From Pigmentiphaga sp. (GTDB lineage: Bacteria; Pseudomonadota; Gammaproteobacteria; Burkholderiales; Burkholderiaceae_B), in the NCBI GenBank assembly GCA_023228945.1, contig JALOAI010000050.1:1-14387 (forward strand): a stretch of 14,387 nt of DNA, in the 5' to 3' direction. Below, piece by piece: positions 13,960-14,387 of this stretch. Position 1 is the stretch's first letter, and each line of letters begins with the position of its first letter. A program made the translations under genes and the position numbers. The notes below the pieces were generated by a model that saw only the letters and a list, made by a program, of their open reading frames with translations, was not told the origin of the DNA and ran no database searches.

Positions 13960-14253
13960 CTACACCTGTTCCAATGGCCGAATCTTCGCCAACACATCAG
14001 CCAGGGCGTCTTTGGCAAGCGCCTGATCGTAACTCAGTTGCAGCCCTGTCCAGAATTCGTCAGAGGTACCAAAGTAGCGCGACAGGCGTAGCCCGGTATC
14101 GGCCGTGACAGCACGCTTGCCCGCGACAATTTCCCCTATGCGCCGTTGTGAAACGCCAATTTCCTTGGCGAGCCGGTATTGCGTAATTCCCATGGGTTTC
14201 AGAAACTCTTCCAGCAGGATTTCCCCAGGGGTGGGATAAGGCACGGTACGCAT
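13960..14253 (-). CDS. higA: HigA/VapI-type antitoxin, XRE-family HTH
   Basis: A 97-residue DNA-binding protein. It matches the HigA family over its whole length: HPxxPG-like start (YPTPGEILLEEFLKPMGIT), helix-turn-helix (QYRLAKEIGVSQRRIGEIVAGKRAV, residues about 25-49) and the ending ADTGLRLSRYFGTSDEFWTGL with an LSYDQALAK tail. Such proteins neutralise a RelE-like HigB RNase and repress their own operon. The ATG 14251-14253 has AGGAGA at a good distance. The HigB gene would be expected just upstream (14254 onward on the minus strand), but the readable 134 bp encode nothing that looks like the HigB C-terminus. It may be a solitary HigA-like regulator. The gene symbol is by family only. Confidence 0.85.
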   Translation of the reverse strand: MRTVPYPTPGEILLEEFLKPMGITQYRLAKEIGVSQRRIGEIVAGKRAVTADTGLRLSRYFGTSDEFWTGLQLSYDQALAKDALADVLAKIRPLEQV

Positions 14254-14262
14254 GATTTTCTC

Positions 14263-14385
14263 CTAGGAGCGCGGGCGGTAGAAGATTTCCGCCCTTCCGG
14301 TGCACTGGATCGGTGAGCGCTCGAGCTTTTGAGCCTCGAGGCGGAGCCTGCTCAGGCCAGCTCGACCGTGCTCCACCCTGGCCGA
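14263..14385 (-). CDS. partial open frame of unknown function upstream of higA
   Basis: A frame open to the right edge ends at TAG 14263-14265, nine bases before the higA-like ATG, with the ribosome site (AGGAG) overlapping the stop. The visible 40 residues (ending GRAEIFYRPRS) have mostly G or C third positions, and the tight spacing suits the upstream partner of an antitoxin operon. The sequence is not recognisable as HigB, which normally ends with a conserved YEDYH-like tail. It could also be noncoding. Confidence 0.3.
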   Translation of the reverse strand, partial: SARVEHGRAGLSRLRLEAQKLERSPIQCTGRAEIFYRPRS

Positions 14386-14387
14386 TG

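Noticed and set aside
13637..14108. small plus-strand frames after the LysR gene (82 and 153 codons)
   Set aside because: No ribosome site, no homology, and the longer one runs through a terminator hairpin and into the antisense of the HigA gene.

Overview
The window looks like a chromosomal segment of a high-GC betaproteobacterium, most likely Burkholderiales and probably Alcaligenaceae (the Bordetella/Achromobacter/Pusillimonas group). This is an inference. It rests on the Bug-type tripartite tricarboxylate transporter (TTT) receptor next to a LysR regulator, the high GC at third codon positions, the DUF4168 and DUF6790/DUF2231 proteins, and the general look of the coding sequence. No 16S rRNA or other decisive marker is present.

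Left end (1-1130): the scar of a mobile element beside a tRNA gene. A tRNA-Ser(CGA) gene lies on the minus strand. Downstream of its 3' end come a hairpin, a run of 10-bp-phased TGAG repeats, a 44-bp imperfect inverted repeat, and then a P4-type tyrosine integrase gene in the same orientation. The integrase is dead: two single-base frameshifts fall at homopolymers, and the gene is cut off just after its first catalytic Arg. The sequence left of the cut may be the end of an insertion sequence, with a possible transposase tail at 2-103.

Core block (1159-5115, minus strand): serS (seryl-tRNA synthetase) is immediately upstream of tRNA-Ser, and a likely tRNA promoter overlaps the serS stop codon. 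Next comes a set of three envelope genes read from right to left: a DUF6790-like membrane protein, a DUF2231 membrane protein, and a lipoprotein beta-propeller dehydrogenase of the sorbosone/PQQ-sugar dehydrogenase type. The last two overlap by ATGA.

Middle block (5116-8300): a promoter region carrying a CTTAAC direct repeat separates that set from a secreted DUF4168 protein. The DUF4168 gene converges, 5 bp apart, with an adenosine-deaminase-like lipoprotein of the ADGF type. That gene diverges from nagB (glucosamine-6-phosphate deaminase). A perfect 7-7-7 palindrome lies in the nagB leader.

Peptidoglycan pair (8479-10727, plus strand): a YcbB-type L,D-transpeptidase and a Tat-exported YcbK/MepK-type murein endopeptidase overlap by ATGA. 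Together they could remodel 3-3 crosslinks.

Right end (10794-14387): a minus-strand pair (Bug solute receptor, then an NTF2/SnoaL-like protein) is divergent from a LysR regulator, which looks like a small substrate-responsive locus. It is followed by a HigA-type antitoxin gene with a strong terminator hairpin. No recognisable HigB lies in the 134 bp remaining upstream.

I see no CRISPR array, no rRNA and no clear evidence of a wholly new system. The best leads are the phased repeats at the integrase/tRNA junction, the CTTAAC box, the ADGF-like lipoprotein, and the uncharacterised DUF6790-DUF2231-dehydrogenase set.
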